NCBI GenBank assembly: GCA_002355495.1
Contig: AP017424.1
Coordinates: forward strand, 992,001 to 1,056,000
Direction of reading: 5' to 3'
DNA from: Streptomyces laurentii
Lineage (GTDB): Bacteria > Actinomycetota > Actinomycetes > Streptomycetales > Streptomycetaceae
Length of the DNA: 64,000 nucleotides
The position numbers were made by a program, and so were the translations under genes. Each line of letters opens with the position of its first letter. Within the stretch, counting starts at the first letter, position 1. The notes under the pieces were generated by a model. It did no database searches. It saw only the letters and a program-made list of their open reading frames with translations, and was not told the origin of the DNA. This document shows, one piece after another, positions 53,789-63,002 of this stretch.

Positions 53789-54208
53789 TCATCCGAGGCT
53801 CGCGGAGGGCCTTTCGTCGGATCCTCCGAGGGTGGCCGGGAGGTCACCGAGGGAGAGGAGGACCGTGAGACGGGTGGGGCGTTCGGCAACGGAAGTGGCG
53901 AAGACGTCCTGGGCGGTCCGCCACTCGGCCGGCCGCGCCTCGGCATAGGCCTGCCAGCCGGTGACGACAAGGGCGACACGGCCGGACAGGTCGGTCAGGC
54001 TCTCGGCGAGGGCGTCCCAGTTGCGGCCGAACCACGCGGGCAGCGCGAGGGCGGCGGCGCAGCGGTCCATGAAGGCGGCCTTGTCGGTGACGCCGTGCAG
54101 GTCGAGGACGACGGGGCGGCCGAGGGCACCGAGGCCGGGGGCCCGGGAGGTACGCGGTTCGCCGGGGTCATGGGGGGTACGGGGGTCATGGGGCTCGCGG
54201 GGGCTCAT
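53789..54208 (-). CDS. Barstar-like ribonuclease inhibitor
   Basis: A 139-residue protein. After a Pro-rich N-terminus of about 28 residues comes a barstar fold: PVVLDLHGVTDKAAFMDRCA, LPAWFGRNWDALAESLTDL and VALVVTGW. The WFGRNWDAL helix with its Asp is the family hallmark that plugs the RNase active site. It overlaps the upstream RNase gene by 4 nt (ATGA), the classical toxin-inhibitor layout. It should stay in the cytoplasm, with no signal peptide. Confidence 0.9.
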   Translation of the reverse strand: MSPREPHDPRTPHDPGEPRTSRAPGLGALGRPVVLDLHGVTDKAAFMDRCAAALALPAWFGRNWDALAESLTDLSGRVALVVTGWQAYAEARPAEWRTAQDVFATSVAERPTRLTVLLSLGDLPATLGGSDERPSASLG

Positions 54209-54681
54209 TCGGTGATCACCTCCCGGAAGCTCGCGTAGTGATCGTCCGTGTAGAAGAACCCGCCGTCCCGCCCGGTGACGATCCGCCGGGCCCCGCGGTC
54301 GTGCGCGCCCGGCGTCTTGACCGTGTACTCGTGGTAGTAGCCGCGCTCGTGCCGCGGCAGGACGCGCTCGAAGTTCGAGAAGACGGCGCCGTCCTTGGCG
54401 TACGGATAGGGCCCGCCGTCCCGGATCAGCCGGATCGTCCGGCGCGCCTCGGGCGGCAGGTCCGCCTCGCGGACGGTCGGGAGGGCCGAGTGGGCCGAGG
54501 GCGCGCTCGTGGCCCTCGCGGTGGCGGTGGCGTCACCGGTCGGACCCGGGGTGGCGACCGCGGTGGTACGGGCGGGGGCGGGACTGCCGGTGACCGTACC
54601 CGTACCGCCGGAGCAGCCCGTCAGAAACAGCGCGAGCCCGGCCAGAAGGCCGAGCCCGAGCCGGGCATATCGCATGATCAT
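54205..54681 (-). CDS. Lipoprotein ribonuclease of the RNase Sa/barnase family
   Basis: A 158-residue protein. The signal peptide ends in a lipobox LTGC (Cys23), so the enzyme is predicted to be lipid-anchored outside the membrane. A Thr/Ala/Pro linker (about 25-65) leads to a guanyl-specific RNase domain (about 70-158). It closely follows RNase Sa: LPPEARRTIRLI, GPYPYAKDGAVFSNFERVLP, YYHEYTV with catalytic Glu118, RGARRIVTG with Arg129/Arg133, and DDHYASF with His148. The cysteine pair that forms the RNase Sa disulfide is absent. It overlaps its barstar gene by 4 nt. A second in-frame ATG lies two codons downstream. Confidence 0.9.
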   Translation of the reverse strand: MIMRYARLGLGLLAGLALFLTGCSGGTGTVTGSPAPARTTAVATPGPTGDATATARATSAPSAHSALPTVREADLPPEARRTIRLIRDGGPYPYAKDGAVFSNFERVLPRHERGYYHEYTVKTPGAHDRGARRIVTGRDGGFFYTDDHYASFREVITE

Positions 54682-54765
54682 GCCCTGATGCTGTCACGGC
54701 GCGGCCGGAGCCGCCGCCAGGTCGGCGCGCGCTGCGGGACACCGCCCCGGGGCGCGCGCCGGTTC

Positions 54766-55815
54766 TCAGATGCCGTCCGGGTCCGCCCGGTCGAGCGCCG
54801 GGCGCGGGCCCGGGCTGAACTCGGTGAGCAGGTAGTCCGCCGCCGAGCGGTCGGTCACCAGGCTGGTGACCAGGCCGGAGCGGAGCACCGCGCCGATGGC
54901 CGCGGCCTTGCGCTGGCCGCCCGCGATGGCGACGACCTCGGGAATCCGGCGCAGCCGGTCCGCCTCGACGGTGATGCACCGCTCCCCCAGGTCGCGGCCG
55001 ACCCGGCGGCCCTCCGCGTCGAAGAGGTGCGCCGACATCTCGGCGGCGACGCCCAGCGAGGCGTAGTGCGCGCGCTCCGCGTCGGAGAGCATGTCGTGGA
55101 CGGTGGAGATGCCCGGCTCCCAGGAGCCGATCGACACACAGGCGACCGTCACCTTGTCGAAGTAGTCGAAGGCCCGTGCGATGCCGGTCTGGCTGCGCAG
55201 CGCCGCGGCGGTCGCCGGGTCGGGCAGCAGCATCGGCGCGTAGATGGGGTGCGCCTCGCCGCCGGAGACCTGGGCGGCCCGCCGGACCGCCTCGACCGAG
55301 CCGCGCTCGGCGGTGCCCGCGTCGTACACGCCGGTGAGCTGGACGACGGTACAGGGCGGCAGCCGGTCGAGGGCGGCGGCCATGTGGATGGTGGACCGGC
55401 CCCAGGCCAGGCCCAGCACGTCGCCCTCGGTGACCAGCTCGCCGAGCAGGTCGGCCGCGACCTCGCCGAGGTTCTCCGGGTCGGGCGATTCGTCCTCGCC
55501 CTCCGCCGGGGACTCGACGACGACCGCGTGGCGCAGGCCGTAGCGGGCGCGGAGCGCGTCGGAGCGCTCGGCGTCCAGCTCGGCCGGCACGCGGATCTCG
55601 ATGCGTACGAGATCGCGCTCCAGGGCGGTCTCCAGGACCCGGGCCACCTTGAAGCGGCTCACGCCGAACTCCTCGGCGATCTGGATCTTGGACTTGCCCT
55701 CCAGGTAGAAGCGGCGGGCCATGGCCGCCGCCTGCACGAGCTCCGCGGGGCCCATCCGCAGGGCTGACCGTCCCGCCGGCATTCCCGCCACCGCGATCTC
55801 CTCACTGCTGTTCAC
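54766..55815 (-). CDS. SorC/DeoR-family sugar-binding transcriptional regulator
   Basis: A 349-residue regulator with an N-terminal HTH (about 25-70: AAMARRFYLEGKSKIQIAEE, FGVSRFKVARVLETA) and a C-terminal sugar-phosphate-binding domain of the SorC type. The latter has VLGLAWGRSTIHMA, QLTGVYDAG, ACVSIGSWE and VVAIAGGQRKAAAIGAVLRS. Such proteins sense phosphorylated sugars and control carbon catabolism. The next gene on this strand is rpe, upstream by 317 nt, so a pentose-phosphate link is possible. Confidence 0.9.
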   Translation of the reverse strand: MNSSEEIAVAGMPAGRSALRMGPAELVQAAAMARRFYLEGKSKIQIAEEFGVSRFKVARVLETALERDLVRIEIRVPAELDAERSDALRARYGLRHAVVVESPAEGEDESPDPENLGEVAADLLGELVTEGDVLGLAWGRSTIHMAAALDRLPPCTVVQLTGVYDAGTAERGSVEAVRRAAQVSGGEAHPIYAPMLLPDPATAAALRSQTGIARAFDYFDKVTVACVSIGSWEPGISTVHDMLSDAERAHYASLGVAAEMSAHLFDAEGRRVGRDLGERCITVEADRLRRIPEVVAIAGGQRKAAAIGAVLRSGLVTSLVTDRSAADYLLTEFSPGPRPALDRADPDGI

Positions 55816-56132
55816 GTACCGCTGCCGCGCTTCATGTGCTGCTGTGGTGCTGGTGTGTGCTGTCTGTGTCTACTGCTGCTGTGCCGTGCTGTGGTTCTGC
55901 TGATGCCGCTGTACTGCCGATTACTGCCGATTACTGCCGATTACTGCCGAGTGTGTACGGCGTGCCGCTCGTCCGCCGCCGGTGTCGCCGCCCGCTCCCG
56001 ACGGCGGCGAGGCCGGCCCCGCCGCTGGTCACCCCCGGGGCCCACCTTCATCCTGTCAGATCCGACGGGCCCGGAACGGACGTGTCCGCGGTCCGACGGC
56101 CCCCGTTCACGTACCGGTGGCGCGGTGGCGGC
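55816..56132. other. 317-nt intergenic region upstream of the SorC gene
   Basis: Next to the SorC start is a low-complexity tract of CTG/TGCTG-rich sequence (55834-55910), then a 10-bp tandem repeat (55911-55950). The remainder up to rpe (56133) is GC-rich without a clear gene or hairpin. The CTG-rich tract is untypical of the surrounding DNA. Confidence 0.5.
55911..55950. repeat. 4-copy 10-bp tandem repeat
   Basis: TTACTGCCGA is repeated three times after one GTACTGCCGA copy (55911-55950), about 100 nt upstream of the SorC-type regulator start. Confidence 0.95.
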
Positions 56133-56816
56133 TCAGTGGCCACACGCCCAGGCCGCCGTGGCGGTGACGGTGTCCGCCTTGGCCCGCAGGGAGCGGACCG
56201 CGGCGGCCGGGTCGGCCGCCCCGTACACCGCGGAACCGGCGACGAAGACGTCCGCGCCGGCCTCCGCGCATCGCTCGATGGTGGACTCGGAGACACCGCC
56301 GTCGACTTGGAGCCAGAGCTCCAGGTCGTGCTTGGAGATCAGCTCACGGGTGCGGCGGATCTTCGGCAGCATGATGTCCAGGAACGCCTGGCCGCCGAAG
56401 CCCGGCTCGACCGTCATGATCAGGAGCATGTCCAGCTCCGGCAGCAGGTCCTCGTACGGCTCGATGGGCGTGCCCGGCTTGAGCGCCATCGACGCCCGGG
56501 CGCCCTGGGCGCGGATCTCGCGGGCCAGCCGGACGGGCGCGGCCGCCGCCTCCACGTGGAAGGTGACGGAGCCGGCCCCGGCCTCCACGTACTGGGGCGC
56601 CCAGCGGTCCGGGTCCTCGATCATCAGGTGAAGGTCGAGGGGGGTGTCGGTCGCCCGGCTCAGCGACTCGACGATCGGCACGCCCAGCGTGAGGTTGGGG
56701 ACGAAGTGGTTGTCCATCACGTCGACGTGCAGCCAGTCGGCACCGTCGACCGCCTTCGCCTCCTCGGCGAGCCGGGCGAAGTCCGCGGACAGAATGCTGG
56801 GATTGATCTGCGCCAT
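56133..56816 (-). CDS. rpe: Ribulose-phosphate 3-epimerase
   Basis: A 227-residue TIM-barrel epimerase that interconverts ribulose-5-phosphate and xylulose-5-phosphate in the pentose phosphate pathway. Diagnostic segments are [32 protein letters not shown] (metal/acid-base Asp), [23 protein letters not shown] and [10 protein letters not shown]. It lies about 190 nt downstream of rsmB on the same strand. Confidence 0.97.
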   Translation of the reverse strand: MAQINPSILSADFARLAEEAKAVDGADWLHVDVMDNHFVPNLTLGVPIVESLSRATDTPLDLHLMIEDPDRWAPQYVEAGAGSVTFHVEAAAAPVRLAREIRAQGARASMALKPGTPIEPYEDLLPELDMLLIMTVEPGFGGQAFLDIMLPKIRRTRELISKHDLELWLQVDGGVSESTIERCAEAGADVFVAGSAVYGAADPAAAVRSLRAKADTVTATAAWACGH

Positions 56817-56958
56817 GGGCCAAGCCTGCCATGTTCTCGGGGACTTCTTGGCCGCGCTGTCCGAGTGTGGCCATCCGAGAGCGGGACGTATTGGTACAGA
56901 CCAGTCGGAAACGCCGCCCCCGAGGTCGAACGGATGTCGGGGGAGCGGCGCTGCCGCT

Positions 56959-56988
56959 CGCTTTCGGACCGGCGCCGGTCCGAAAGCG
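56959..56988 (-). terminator. Hairpin downstream of rsmB
   Basis: A perfect 30-bp palindrome (arms 56959-56973 and 56974-56988) lies 19 nt after the rsmB stop on the minus strand. It would end rsmB transcription before rpe. Confidence 0.85.
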
Positions 56989-57007
56989 GGCGGATGTCAG
57001 GCGGACA

Positions 57008-58477
57008 TCAGGCGGTACGGCGGATCAGCGCCAGGTACATGGCGTCCGTGCCGTGCCGGTGCGGCCACAGCTGAACGTCCGGTCCGTCGCCGAGGTCCGG
57101 GACCCCGGGGAACAGCGGGCGGGCGTCGATCAGCTCGGCGCCGCCCACCTTCTTCAGGACGTCGTCGACGACCACCCGGGTCTCGGCCAGATGCGGCGAG
57201 CAGGTCGCGTAACCGACCACGCCTCCGACGCGGACCGCGCGCAGCGCCTCGGTGAGCAGCCCGCGCTGCAGCGGGGCGAAGCCGTCGAGGTCGGACAGGC
57301 GACGGCGCCAGCGGGCCTCGGGGCGGCGGCGCAGGGCGCCGAGCCCGGAGCACGGCACGTCCATGAGGACCCGGTCGAAAGAACCCTCGCGCCACGGCGG
57401 GCGGGTGCCGTCGGCGGCGATGACCTGGTACGGGCCGGGGTTGCCGGCCAGGGCGCGCTCGACCAGACGCGCGCGGTGCGGCTGCTTCTCGGAGGCCAGC
57501 AGGGCGGCGCCGCGCCCGGCGGCGAGGGCGCCGAGCAGGGCCGCCTTGCCGCCGGGGCCGGCGCAGCCGTCGAGCCATCGGGTGTCGGGGCCGTCCAGGG
57601 GCGCGTTGGCCAGGGCGATCGCGACGAGCTGGCTGCCCTCGTCCTGGACGCCGGCCCGGCCGTCCCGTACCGCCTCGACGGCACCGGGTTCGCCGCCCTC
57701 GGCGAGCCGCACGGCGTACGGCGACCAGCGGCCGGGCTCGGTCTCGACGGCCTCGGCCAGCTCTTCGACGGTGGTTCGGCCGGGGCGGGCGACGAGGGTG
57801 ACCTCGGGCCGCTCGTTGTCGGCCGCCAGCAGCTCCTCGATGCCGGCCCGGCCGCCGCCGAGCGCGTCCCACAGCGCCGAGACCACCCAGCGCGGGTGCG
57901 AGTGGACGACGGCCAGGTGCTCCTCGGCGTCGTCCTCGTACGGCGGCGCGACCCGCTCCACCCAGGTGTCGAGGTCGTCCCGGGCGATCTTGCGCAGGAC
58001 GGCGTTCACGAACTTGGCGCGCCCGTCGCCGAGCACCACCCGGGCGAGCTCGACGGTCGCGGACACGGCGGCGTGGCTGGGAATGCGGGTCCCGAGCAGC
58101 TGGTGGGCGCCGAGCGACAGCACGTCGAGCACCGGCGGGTCGACCTCGCGCAGCGGCCGGTCGACACAGGCCGCGATGATCGCGTCGTAGGTGCCCTGGC
58201 GGCGCAGCGTGCCGTAGACGAGCTCGGTGGCGAGCGCGGCGTCCCGCCCGTCGAAGCCCTCGTTCTTCTCCCGGGCCTTCTTCAGCAGGGGCGGCAGGAC
58301 GAGGTTGGCGTACGCGTCGCGCTCGTCCACGGCCCGCAGCGCCTCGAAGGCGAGGATCCGCACCGGGTCCTTCTGCGGCCGGCGGTGCGGCCGGGGGGCC
58401 TTGCCGCCCTTGCCTCCCTTGCCGCTCTGGGGGGACTTGGTGGTCGGGGGCGTGGCGCGACGTGCCTGCTCGCTCAA
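57008..58477 (-). CDS. rsmB: 16S rRNA m5C methyltransferase RsmB
   Basis: A 489-residue SAM-dependent methyltransferase that modifies C967 of 16S rRNA. A Lys/Gly/Pro-rich N-terminal tail (about 1-38) precedes a NusB-like domain (about 40-170: AFEALRAVDERDAYANLVLP) and the catalytic Rossmann domain. The SAM motif is WLDGCAGPGGKAALL. The two catalytic cysteines are in MDVPCSGLG and YATCSPH. A perfect 12-bp tandem repeat lies 17 nt before the ATG. Confidence 0.95.
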   Translation of the reverse strand: MSEQARRATPPTTKSPQSGKGGKGGKAPRPHRRPQKDPVRILAFEALRAVDERDAYANLVLPPLLKKAREKNEGFDGRDAALATELVYGTLRRQGTYDAIIAACVDRPLREVDPPVLDVLSLGAHQLLGTRIPSHAAVSATVELARVVLGDGRAKFVNAVLRKIARDDLDTWVERVAPPYEDDAEEHLAVVHSHPRWVVSALWDALGGGRAGIEELLAADNERPEVTLVARPGRTTVEELAEAVETEPGRWSPYAVRLAEGGEPGAVEAVRDGRAGVQDEGSQLVAIALANAPLDGPDTRWLDGCAGPGGKAALLGALAAGRGAALLASEKQPHRARLVERALAGNPGPYQVIAADGTRPPWREGSFDRVLMDVPCSGLGALRRRPEARWRRRLSDLDGFAPLQRGLLTEALRAVRVGGVVGYATCSPHLAETRVVVDDVLKKVGGAELIDARPLFPGVPDLGDGPDVQLWPHRHGTDAMYLALIRRTA

Positions 58478-58494
58478 AGGTGCTCCGCGTGAGA

Positions 58495-58518
58495 AATGAC
58501 GTACTGAATGACGTACTG
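58495..58518. repeat. Perfect 12-bp tandem duplication before rsmB
   Basis: AATGACGTACTG occurs at 58495-58506 and again at 58507-58518, starting 17 nt upstream of the rsmB ATG. Position suggests an operator or promoter-proximal duplication. Confidence 0.9.
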
Positions 58519-58529
58519 AGAGGGTGCCA

Positions 58530-58560
58530 AGAGGGCCGGACGCCCGGCGTCCGGCCCTCT
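58530..58560 (-). terminator. Hairpin terminator upstream of rsmB
   Basis: A perfect 14-bp stem (58530-58543 with 58547-58560) with a CCG loop lies about 100 nt after the small hypothetical gene on the minus strand and would separate it from rsmB. Confidence 0.85.
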
Positions 58561-58657
58561 CAGCGTAGCTCCAGGGAGCCCAGTACCAGGCGTACAGGGG
58601 GTACCGCCGCCGGACCGCGAGGCGTGCGAGGGCCGTGCCGTCCCGGTGATCCGGCCG

Positions 58658-59020
58658 TCACCCGGCTCGCACGCTCCGCCGGAACGTCCCCTGCCGCACC
58701 GCCCACGCCTCGGCGGCGATCAGGCAGGAGACCGGCTCCGTGCCGCCGCCGTCCGCCTCGAAGGCGACGAGCACCGGCGGTTCCCCGCCGACGAGGCGGG
58801 CGGTCTCCGCCCGCTCGCCGGGGGTCGGCTCGCGGAACTCCGGGTCGCCGAAGGCCATCGGGCAGCGGACGTAGACGGTGTCCGTGAAGACGACCTCGAG
58901 GCCGTGGTGGTACGTCAGGTCGTGGCCGGCGACCAGGGTGAGCCGGCTGCCGTCGTAGTGCCGTACCTCCCAGTCCCACCAGGACCCTTCGGGAAGCGGG
59001 AGCGCGGTCCCGGCCGTCAG
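58658..59020 (-). CDS. Conserved hypothetical protein, apparent CTG start
   Basis: A 120-residue soluble protein with [58 protein letters not shown] and [20 protein letters not shown]. It has a conserved beta-rich look of unknown function. No ATG, GTG or TTG precedes the conserved part in this frame. CTG at 59020-59018 overlaps the fmt stop codon as CTGA, the same 4-nt geometry as the usual ATGA/GTGA couplings, and is the best start candidate. Alternatively it starts in the fmt gene or at the internal Met of CPMAF. Confidence 0.6.
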   Translation of the reverse strand: MTAGTALPLPEGSWWDWEVRHYDGSRLTLVAGHDLTYHHGLEVVFTDTVYVRCPMAFGDPEFREPTPGERAETARLVGGEPPVLVAFEADGGGTEPVSCLIAAEAWAVRQGTFRRSVRAG

Positions 59021-59949
59021 GCGCCCACCCGCTCGCCGGGCGCGATGCGGACGCCGCGCGCCCAGTCCGCCGCCTTCATCGGCTTCTTGCCCTGCGGCTG
59101 GACCCACAGCAGTTCGACGGCGTGCGACCCGGTGCCGACGTACACGTTGTTCTTGCCTGCGGCCAGTTCGCCGGGGGCGAGGTCGGTGCGGTCGGTGACC
59201 AGGGCGGCCTGGACGAGCTTCAGGCGCTCGCCGCGGAACAGGGTCCACGCGCCGGGCGCGGGGGTGCAGCCGCGGACGACGCGGTCGACGCGCAGCGCCG
59301 GGGCGGCGAAGTCCACCTGGGCGTCCTCGACCTGGATCTTCGGGGCGAGGGTGATGCCGTCGGCGGGCTGCGGCACGGCCTTGAGGGAACCGTCCTCGAT
59401 GCCGTCCATGGTCGCGGTGAGCAGCCCGGCGCCCGCGAAAGCGAGCCGGGTGAGCAGGTCGCCGCTGGTGTCGGTGGAGCGGATGTCCTCGGTGACGACC
59501 CCGTACACCGGGCCGGAGTCCAGCCCCTCCTCGATCTGGAAGGTGGAGGCGCCGGTCACCTCGTCCCCGGCCATCAGCGCGTGCTGTACGGGCGCGGCGC
59601 CGCGCCACGCGGGCAGCAGCGAGAAGTGCAGGTTCACCCAGCCGCGGGCGGGGATGTCGAGGGCGACCCGCGGCAGCAGCGCGCCGTACGCGACGACCGG
59701 ACAGCAGTCCGGCGCGATCTCACGCAGCCGTGCGAGGAAGTCCTCGTCGCGCGGCCGGCGCGGCTTCAGCACCTCGATGCCGGCCTCCTCGGCCCGCTCG
59801 GCGACGGGGCTGGCGACGAGCCGGCGCCCGCGCCCGGCGGGGGCGTCGGGGCGGGTGATCACGGCGGCCACCTCGTGCCGCCCGGAGGCGAGCAGGGCGT
59901 CCAGGGCGGGTACGGCGACCTCGGGGGTGCCGGCGAAGACGAGCTTCAC
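59017..59949 (-). CDS. fmt: Methionyl-tRNA formyltransferase
   Basis: A 310-residue enzyme that formylates initiator Met-tRNA using 10-formyl-tetrahydrofolate. The N-terminal [19 protein letters not shown] and the folate/catalytic [17 protein letters not shown] (Asn-His-Asp type catalysis with the SLLP motif) are clear, and the C-terminal OB domain spans about 205-310. The start is GTG 59949. Its stop overlaps the CTG of the next gene. It sits in the conserved priA-fmt-rsmB-rpe order. Confidence 0.96.
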   Translation of the reverse strand: MKLVFAGTPEVAVPALDALLASGRHEVAAVITRPDAPAGRGRRLVASPVAERAEEAGIEVLKPRRPRDEDFLARLREIAPDCCPVVAYGALLPRVALDIPARGWVNLHFSLLPAWRGAAPVQHALMAGDEVTGASTFQIEEGLDSGPVYGVVTEDIRSTDTSGDLLTRLAFAGAGLLTATMDGIEDGSLKAVPQPADGITLAPKIQVEDAQVDFAAPALRVDRVVRGCTPAPGAWTLFRGERLKLVQAALVTDRTDLAPGELAAGKNNVYVGTGSHAVELLWVQPQGKKPMKAADWARGVRIAPGERVGA

Positions 59950-60238
59950 GCGGGAAAACCTCGCATCTTGGGGCGTGAACGGGCAGCGCACCAGTCTAGA
60001 GGTGTCCCCCTGCGGCTGGAGGTGTCCCCTCCCCACGCCTCCCCTGGGCCTCGACCGGACCTCGACCGGGAGCGCTCGGGGGGCGTACGCGCAGACGAGC
60101 GCTGTGCGCACGTACCTGCACGCCCCCGCAGCGTGACCCAAGTCCAGGCGGCGCGTTGGTCAAGAGAGATTGACCAACGCGGGTCGCCTCTCCTCCAGCG
60201 GCCCGTCTCCTTTCCACGCCGGTTCGAGAGGCTCATCC

Positions 60239-60760
60239 ATGGCCGACCACGCAACCCATGACGCCCAGGCCCGGGCCAGTCTGCACCTGCTCGTGCGGGA
60301 CATCGAGCGCGTACGGCGGCAGGTGGACGCACTGCGCACGCTCACGGCCCAGCTGGGCAATGTCTACCGCCCGCGCCGCTCCGCCCCGTCGACGGGCTTC
60401 GTCGTCTACGGGCGCGCGCCCGCCCCGACCGTCCGTCTCGCGCAGGAACTGCGGGACAGCGTCGAGACCCTGGTGACGGCGGCGGTGGACTTCGACCGCT
60501 CGCTCGGGTTCTCGTGGGACGCGGTGGGCTCCGCGCTCGGGGTCACCAAGCAGGCGGTGCACCGCCGTTACGGGTCCCGCCGCACCCCGCAGCCGGGTGC
60601 CGCCCTCGACCAGACCCGGCCGCCGGAGCCTGGGGCGCCGGTCCGTCCGCTGCCGGTCGTCCCGTCGGCCCGTCCCATGCCGCCGCAGCCCGCGCCGGGC
60701 GGCCACGGCCTGCGCGAGGAGCAGCGCCCGCCCGCCTTCCCGGCCCCGCGCAACGGCTGA
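60239..60760 (+). CDS. Small HTH-containing Streptomyces protein
   Basis: A 173-residue protein starting at ATG 60239 with GAGAGG 8 nt upstream. An N-terminal helical part ([20 protein letters not shown]) is followed by a helix-turn-helix-like segment [20 protein letters not shown], continuing [11 protein letters not shown] (about 83-113). A Pro-rich tail ends the protein. It is conserved near fmt/priA in streptomycetes as far as I recall, with unknown targets. It lies convergent to priA and divergent from fmt; the 289 nt before it show no other gene. Confidence 0.75.
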   Translation: MADHATHDAQARASLHLLVRDIERVRRQVDALRTLTAQLGNVYRPRRSAPSTGFVVYGRAPAPTVRLAQELRDSVETLVTAAVDFDRSLGFSWDAVGSALGVTKQAVHRRYGSRRTPQPGAALDQTRPPEPGAPVRPLPVVPSARPMPPQPAPGGHGLREEQRPPAFPAPRNG

Positions 60761-60848
60761 CCGCCGTGGCACAGGGGGCGCACGAACGGCGCTCCGGACC
60801 CCAGGGGCGGGAAGGCCGACGGCCGGGGCCGGGCGCGGCCGGCGCCCG

Positions 60849-63002
60849 CTAGCCGATGTCGGGCGGGTCGACGCGCACCCGCACTGGTTCCCCGCCACCG
60901 CGGGCGAGACGGGACGCCTGGGCCCGCTTCAGGGCGGTGGCCAGCGCGGCCCCGCTGCCCGGCGGGACGCGGACGAGCGCGCGCTCCCACTGTTCGCCGG
61001 GCGGAGTGTCGCCGGGGCGGCGCGGGCCGCCGGGCCGGGTGACGGGCAGCGGTACGGGCCCCAGGATCTCGGCGTCGGGCGGCAGTTCGGCGCCGTCGAG
61101 GAAGGCCGCGAGGGCCTCGGGCAGACCGGCCACCGACGCCATCCGGGACACGGGCGGGAAGCCCAGCTCGGCGCGTTCGGCGAGTTCGCGCTGGGCGTGC
61201 CCGACGGGGTCCCAGCGCACCAGCGCCTGCACGGGCCGCAGCGTCGGCTCGGCGACGACCACCACGGTGCCGCCGTCGCCCTGACCCCGTACCAGCGCCG
61301 CCGCGTCGATCCAGCGGCGCAGCGCCTCCTCACCGGCCCGCAGGTCGGGGCGGCCGAGCATGGCCCAGCCGTCGAGGAGCAGGGCCGCCGCGTAGCCGCC
61401 GTCGGCGACGGGCTCGGCGCCCGGGGTGCTCACCACCAGCGCGGGACGGCCCGGCACCCGGTCCAGGACATGATCGCGGCCGGAGGTCCGTACGGGCACG
61501 GCGGGAAACGCCCGCCCCAGCTCCTCGGCCGTACGCCGGGCTCCCACGATCTGCGCGCGCAGCCGGGTCGCGCCGCACGCCTCGCAATGCCAGTCGGGCG
61601 CGCCCCTGCCGCACCAGCCGCAGCGCAGTTCCTGCTGTTCAGGGGCCTCCAGGGGACCGGAGCAGTGGCGGCAGCGGGCAGGGGTGCGGCAGCGCTCGCA
61701 GGCCAGTCGCGGGACGTATCCGCGGCGCGGCACCTGGACGAGCACGGGCCCCGTCTTCAGCCCCTCCCGGACCACCTGCCAGGCCACGGTGGGCAGCCGG
61801 GCGGCGCGGGCGGCCTCGTCGCGCGCGAGGTCGGTGTCGCCGACGGTACGGACGAGGGGCGCGGCGGCCCGGACCTGGTCGCGGCCGGCCAGCAGGGGCC
61901 GGGCCCAGCCGGACTCGACGAGCTGGGCGGCCTCGACGGTGCAGCTCGTCGAACCGAGCAGGAAGGCGCAGTGGTCGTGGGCGGCGCGCAGCAGCAGCAC
62001 CTCGCGCGCGTGGGGCTGGGGGGCGTGCAGCTCGCTGTGGCTGGAGTCGCCGTCGTCCCAGATGACGACGAGGCCGAGGTCCCGTACGGGCGCGAACATG
62101 GCGGCCCGGGTGCCGACGACGGCCCGGACCGCGCCGCGACTGACGGTGAGCCACTGCGCGTACCGCTTCTCGGGCCCGGCCTCGGCGGTCAGCAGGGCGT
62201 GCCGCCCCTCGCCGAGCAGACCGGTCAGGGCCGCGTCGACACGGGTGGCGGCGCGGCCGTCGGGGACGACGACGAGGGCGCCGCGCCCGGAGGCGAGGGT
62301 GGCGGCGACGGCGCGGGCGATCTCCTCGGCCCAGTGCGGTCCGGGCAGCGCGTTCCACACGGCACGGGGCGCGCCGCCGCCCGCCAGCGACTCCAGGAAC
62401 GCGGGCCCGCGCTCGTACCGCGCCCAGCTGCCCGCAGGGGGCGCGGGGGGCGGCGGCAGCGGCGCGGGCGAGGGCCGTTTCTCGGCGCTCGCGTTGCGCG
62501 GCGGGACGGCGAGCTGGAGCACGTCGGCGAGGCTGCCCGCGTAACGGTCGGCGACCGCCCGGGCGAGGCCGAGCAGTTCGGGCCCGAGCACCGGCTCGGG
62601 TGAGACGACGTCGGCGAGCGCGGCGAGCGGCCCGGAGTAGTCGGACTCGGCGCGCCGCTCGATCAGGAACCCGTCGATGAGCCGCCCGCCCTCGCGCCGC
62701 CCCCCGCGCACCTTGTGCGCCCCGGCCCCGAACCGGACCCGGACCCGCACCCCGGGGCGCGCGGCCTCGTCCAGCTCCTCGGGCACGGCGTAGTCGAAGA
62801 ACTGGTCGAGGTGGAGCACACCCTTGTTCACCACGACCCGCGCCACCGGCAGCTCCTTCGCGAGCGCGGCCCCCCGCCAGGTCCGCGGCTTGGCCCGCGG
62901 CACCTTCGCCGTCCGCACGGTCTCCCGGATGAGCGCGAGCTGCTCGGGCTCCGCCGCCTCACCGGCCCCGGGCCCCTCGGACTTCTCGTTCTCGCTGCTC
63001 AC
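60849..63002 (-). CDS. priA: Primosomal protein N' (actinobacterial, helicase-degenerate PriA)
   Basis: A 717-residue PriA homologue. The N-terminal DNA-binding domain (about 45-185: VARVVVNKGVLHLDQFFDYA, VRVRFGAGAHKVRG) and the zinc-binding region with eight cysteines (CERCRTPARCRHC and CGWCG, WHCEACG) are present. The Walker A GxGKT of E. coli PriA is absent (ASGRGALVVVPDGRAA at that place) and the DEAH box reads VVIWDDGDSSH, so helicase activity is unlikely, as noted for actinobacterial PriA. It presumably still marks stalled forks for DnaB reloading. The start is GTG 63002, overlapping a tiny ATGAGGCTGTGA frame. Confidence 0.9.
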   Translation of the reverse strand: MSSENEKSEGPGAGEAAEPEQLALIRETVRTAKVPRAKPRTWRGAALAKELPVARVVVNKGVLHLDQFFDYAVPEELDEAARPGVRVRVRFGAGAHKVRGGRREGGRLIDGFLIERRAESDYSGPLAALADVVSPEPVLGPELLGLARAVADRYAGSLADVLQLAVPPRNASAEKRPSPAPLPPPPAPPAGSWARYERGPAFLESLAGGGAPRAVWNALPGPHWAEEIARAVAATLASGRGALVVVPDGRAATRVDAALTGLLGEGRHALLTAEAGPEKRYAQWLTVSRGAVRAVVGTRAAMFAPVRDLGLVVIWDDGDSSHSELHAPQPHAREVLLLRAAHDHCAFLLGSTSCTVEAAQLVESGWARPLLAGRDQVRAAAPLVRTVGDTDLARDEAARAARLPTVAWQVVREGLKTGPVLVQVPRRGYVPRLACERCRTPARCRHCSGPLEAPEQQELRCGWCGRGAPDWHCEACGATRLRAQIVGARRTAEELGRAFPAVPVRTSGRDHVLDRVPGRPALVVSTPGAEPVADGGYAAALLLDGWAMLGRPDLRAGEEALRRWIDAAALVRGQGDGGTVVVVAEPTLRPVQALVRWDPVGHAQRELAERAELGFPPVSRMASVAGLPEALAAFLDGAELPPDAEILGPVPLPVTRPGGPRRPGDTPPGEQWERALVRVPPGSGAALATALKRAQASRLARGGGEPVRVRVDPPDIG

